Shown: piece after piece, positions 33,161-33,779 of the stretch | Position numbering within the stretch: the first letter of the stretch is position 1 | How the letters are laid out: each line of letters begins with the position of its first letter | From: Gammaproteobacteria bacterium | GTDB lineage: Bacteria; Pseudomonadota; Gammaproteobacteria; GRL18 | Assembly (NCBI GenBank): GCA_026196615.1 | Contig: JAPHSW010000013.1 | Span: 1 to 33,779, forward strand | DNA: 33,779 nucleotides | Direction: 5' to 3' | The notes under the pieces: model-generated | What the model saw: the letters and a program-made list of their open reading frames with translations, nothing else | Database searches by the model: none | What the model was told of the DNA's origin: nothing | Program-made: the position numbers and the translations under genes

Positions 33161-33779
33161 TTATCCCTTAACAAACCAAGGAGATAATTCTGCATAATAC
33201 ATAATACCAACCACATAAATCCATACGATAGTAATTGGAATAAAGACTTTCCAACCTAAGCGCATGATTTGATCATAACGGTATCTAGGGAAAGTTGCTC
33301 TGAACCAGAGGAACAAAAACATAAAGATTGCAGTTTTACTTAATAGCCAGACAATACTGGAACCAGCAAGAAAGCTTGAACCCAAACCTAGAGCTTCAAC
33401 ACCTTGAAATGGTGATAACCAGCCACCCATGAAGAGTAATGCTGCCAGAATAGAAATCAAAATCATATTGGCGTATTCAGCCAGGAAGAAAATGGCAAAT
33501 AAAATACCAGAATATTCAACATGGAAACCTGCAACAATTTCTGATTCGCCTTCAGCGACATCAAATGGAGCACGGTTTGTTTCAGCAACACCAGAAACAA
33601 AATAAATAACAAACAGAGGCATTAGTGGCCACATATACCACCCAAGAATACCACTACCACTTTGTCCCATGACTATTTCACCAATATTGAGACTTCTGGC
33701 AGCCATTACGACACCAACCAATGCAAAACCCATAGCAATTTCATAGGAAACAACTTGAGCTGCTGTTCTTAATGTACTC
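33161..33779 (-). CDS. nuoH: NADH-quinone oxidoreductase subunit H, C-terminal part (cut by window edge)
   Basis: The frame runs in from the right edge without a stop, so only the C-terminal 206 residues or so are present; an internal Met at 33733 is not the start. The conserved quinone-chamber loop reads [24 protein letters not shown], followed by FFLAEYANM, both characteristic of Nuo[19 protein letters not shown] near the end is the invariant C-terminal motif. NuoH anchors the peripheral arm and forms much of the quinone site. Confidence 0.97.
   Translation of the reverse strand, partial: STLRTAAQVVSYEIAMGFALVGVVMAARSLNIGEIVMGQSGSGILGWYMWPLMPLFVIYFVSGVAETNRAPFDVAEGESEIVAGFHVEYSGILFAIFFLAEYANMILISILAALLFMGGWLSPFQGVEALGLGSSFLAGSSIVWLLSKTAIFMFLFLWFRATFPRYRYDQIMRLGWKVFIPITIVWIYVVGIMYYAELSPWFVKG

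Overview
The window comes from a low-GC bacterium, most likely a gammaproteobacterium. The complex I genes run nuoH-I-J-K-L-M-N followed by a DUF2818 gene and an initiator tRNA, an order I associate with gamma- and betaproteobacteria. Several genes carry gammaproteobacterial-type lipoprotein signals. I cannot name a genus from the sequence.

Layout. (1) 1-3940 is an ordinary chromosomal flank: the 5' end of zwf (minus), an AcuR-type TetR regulator with an acryloyl-CoA reductase gene (acuI/yhdH), and a VOC protein gene with a WYL regulator gene in a convergent unit. The units are separated by a strong hairpin terminator. (2) 4030-18841 is one tightly packed 13-gene minus-strand operon for a phage-tail-like contractile injection system (CIS). 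In transcription order it encodes a DUF4255 cap/terminator, sheath, inner tube, an unrecognised 356-residue protein, a CIS tube/Afp7-like protein, a VgrG-like spike, a PAAR-like tip, a gp25-like baseplate protein, a baseplate J protein with a C-terminal propeller-like extension, and a tail-protein-I-like protein. Three membrane-linked proteins follow: an Ig-like/TM/PASTA protein, a single-TM protein, and a lipoprotein with 14 WD40 repeats and a caspase-like protease. (3) 18842-19303 is an AT-rich divergent regulatory region. (4) 19304-24134 is a plus-strand four-gene unit: a lipoprotein joining a metacaspase-like domain to an NlpC/P60-like domain, a second lipoprotein, and two polytopic membrane proteins. 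(5) 24215-25447 is a MarR-methyltransferase fusion whose promoter contains a palindrome and whose mRNA looks leaderless. It is followed by a decayed thioesterase gene. (6) 25777-33779 holds initiator tRNA-fMet with its own promoter and terminator, the DUF2818 gene, and nuoN to nuoH (partial).

How the parts may work together (inference). The CIS operon has no tail-fibre gene, no AAA+ ATPase and no recognisable tape measure. It does carry, translationally coupled to the baseplate genes, a bitopic protein placed so that its N-terminal domain would be cytoplasmic and its PASTA-like domain periplasmic, plus an envelope-anchored caspase. A second, divergently transcribed envelope caspase module lies next to it. 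The simplest reading is a cell-envelope-anchored CIS tied to regulated proteolysis, perhaps stress-induced self-lysis or cell-wall breach, rather than a freely released particle that targets other cells. No capsid, terminase, integrase, transposase, T6SS membrane-complex gene or CRISPR array was seen.
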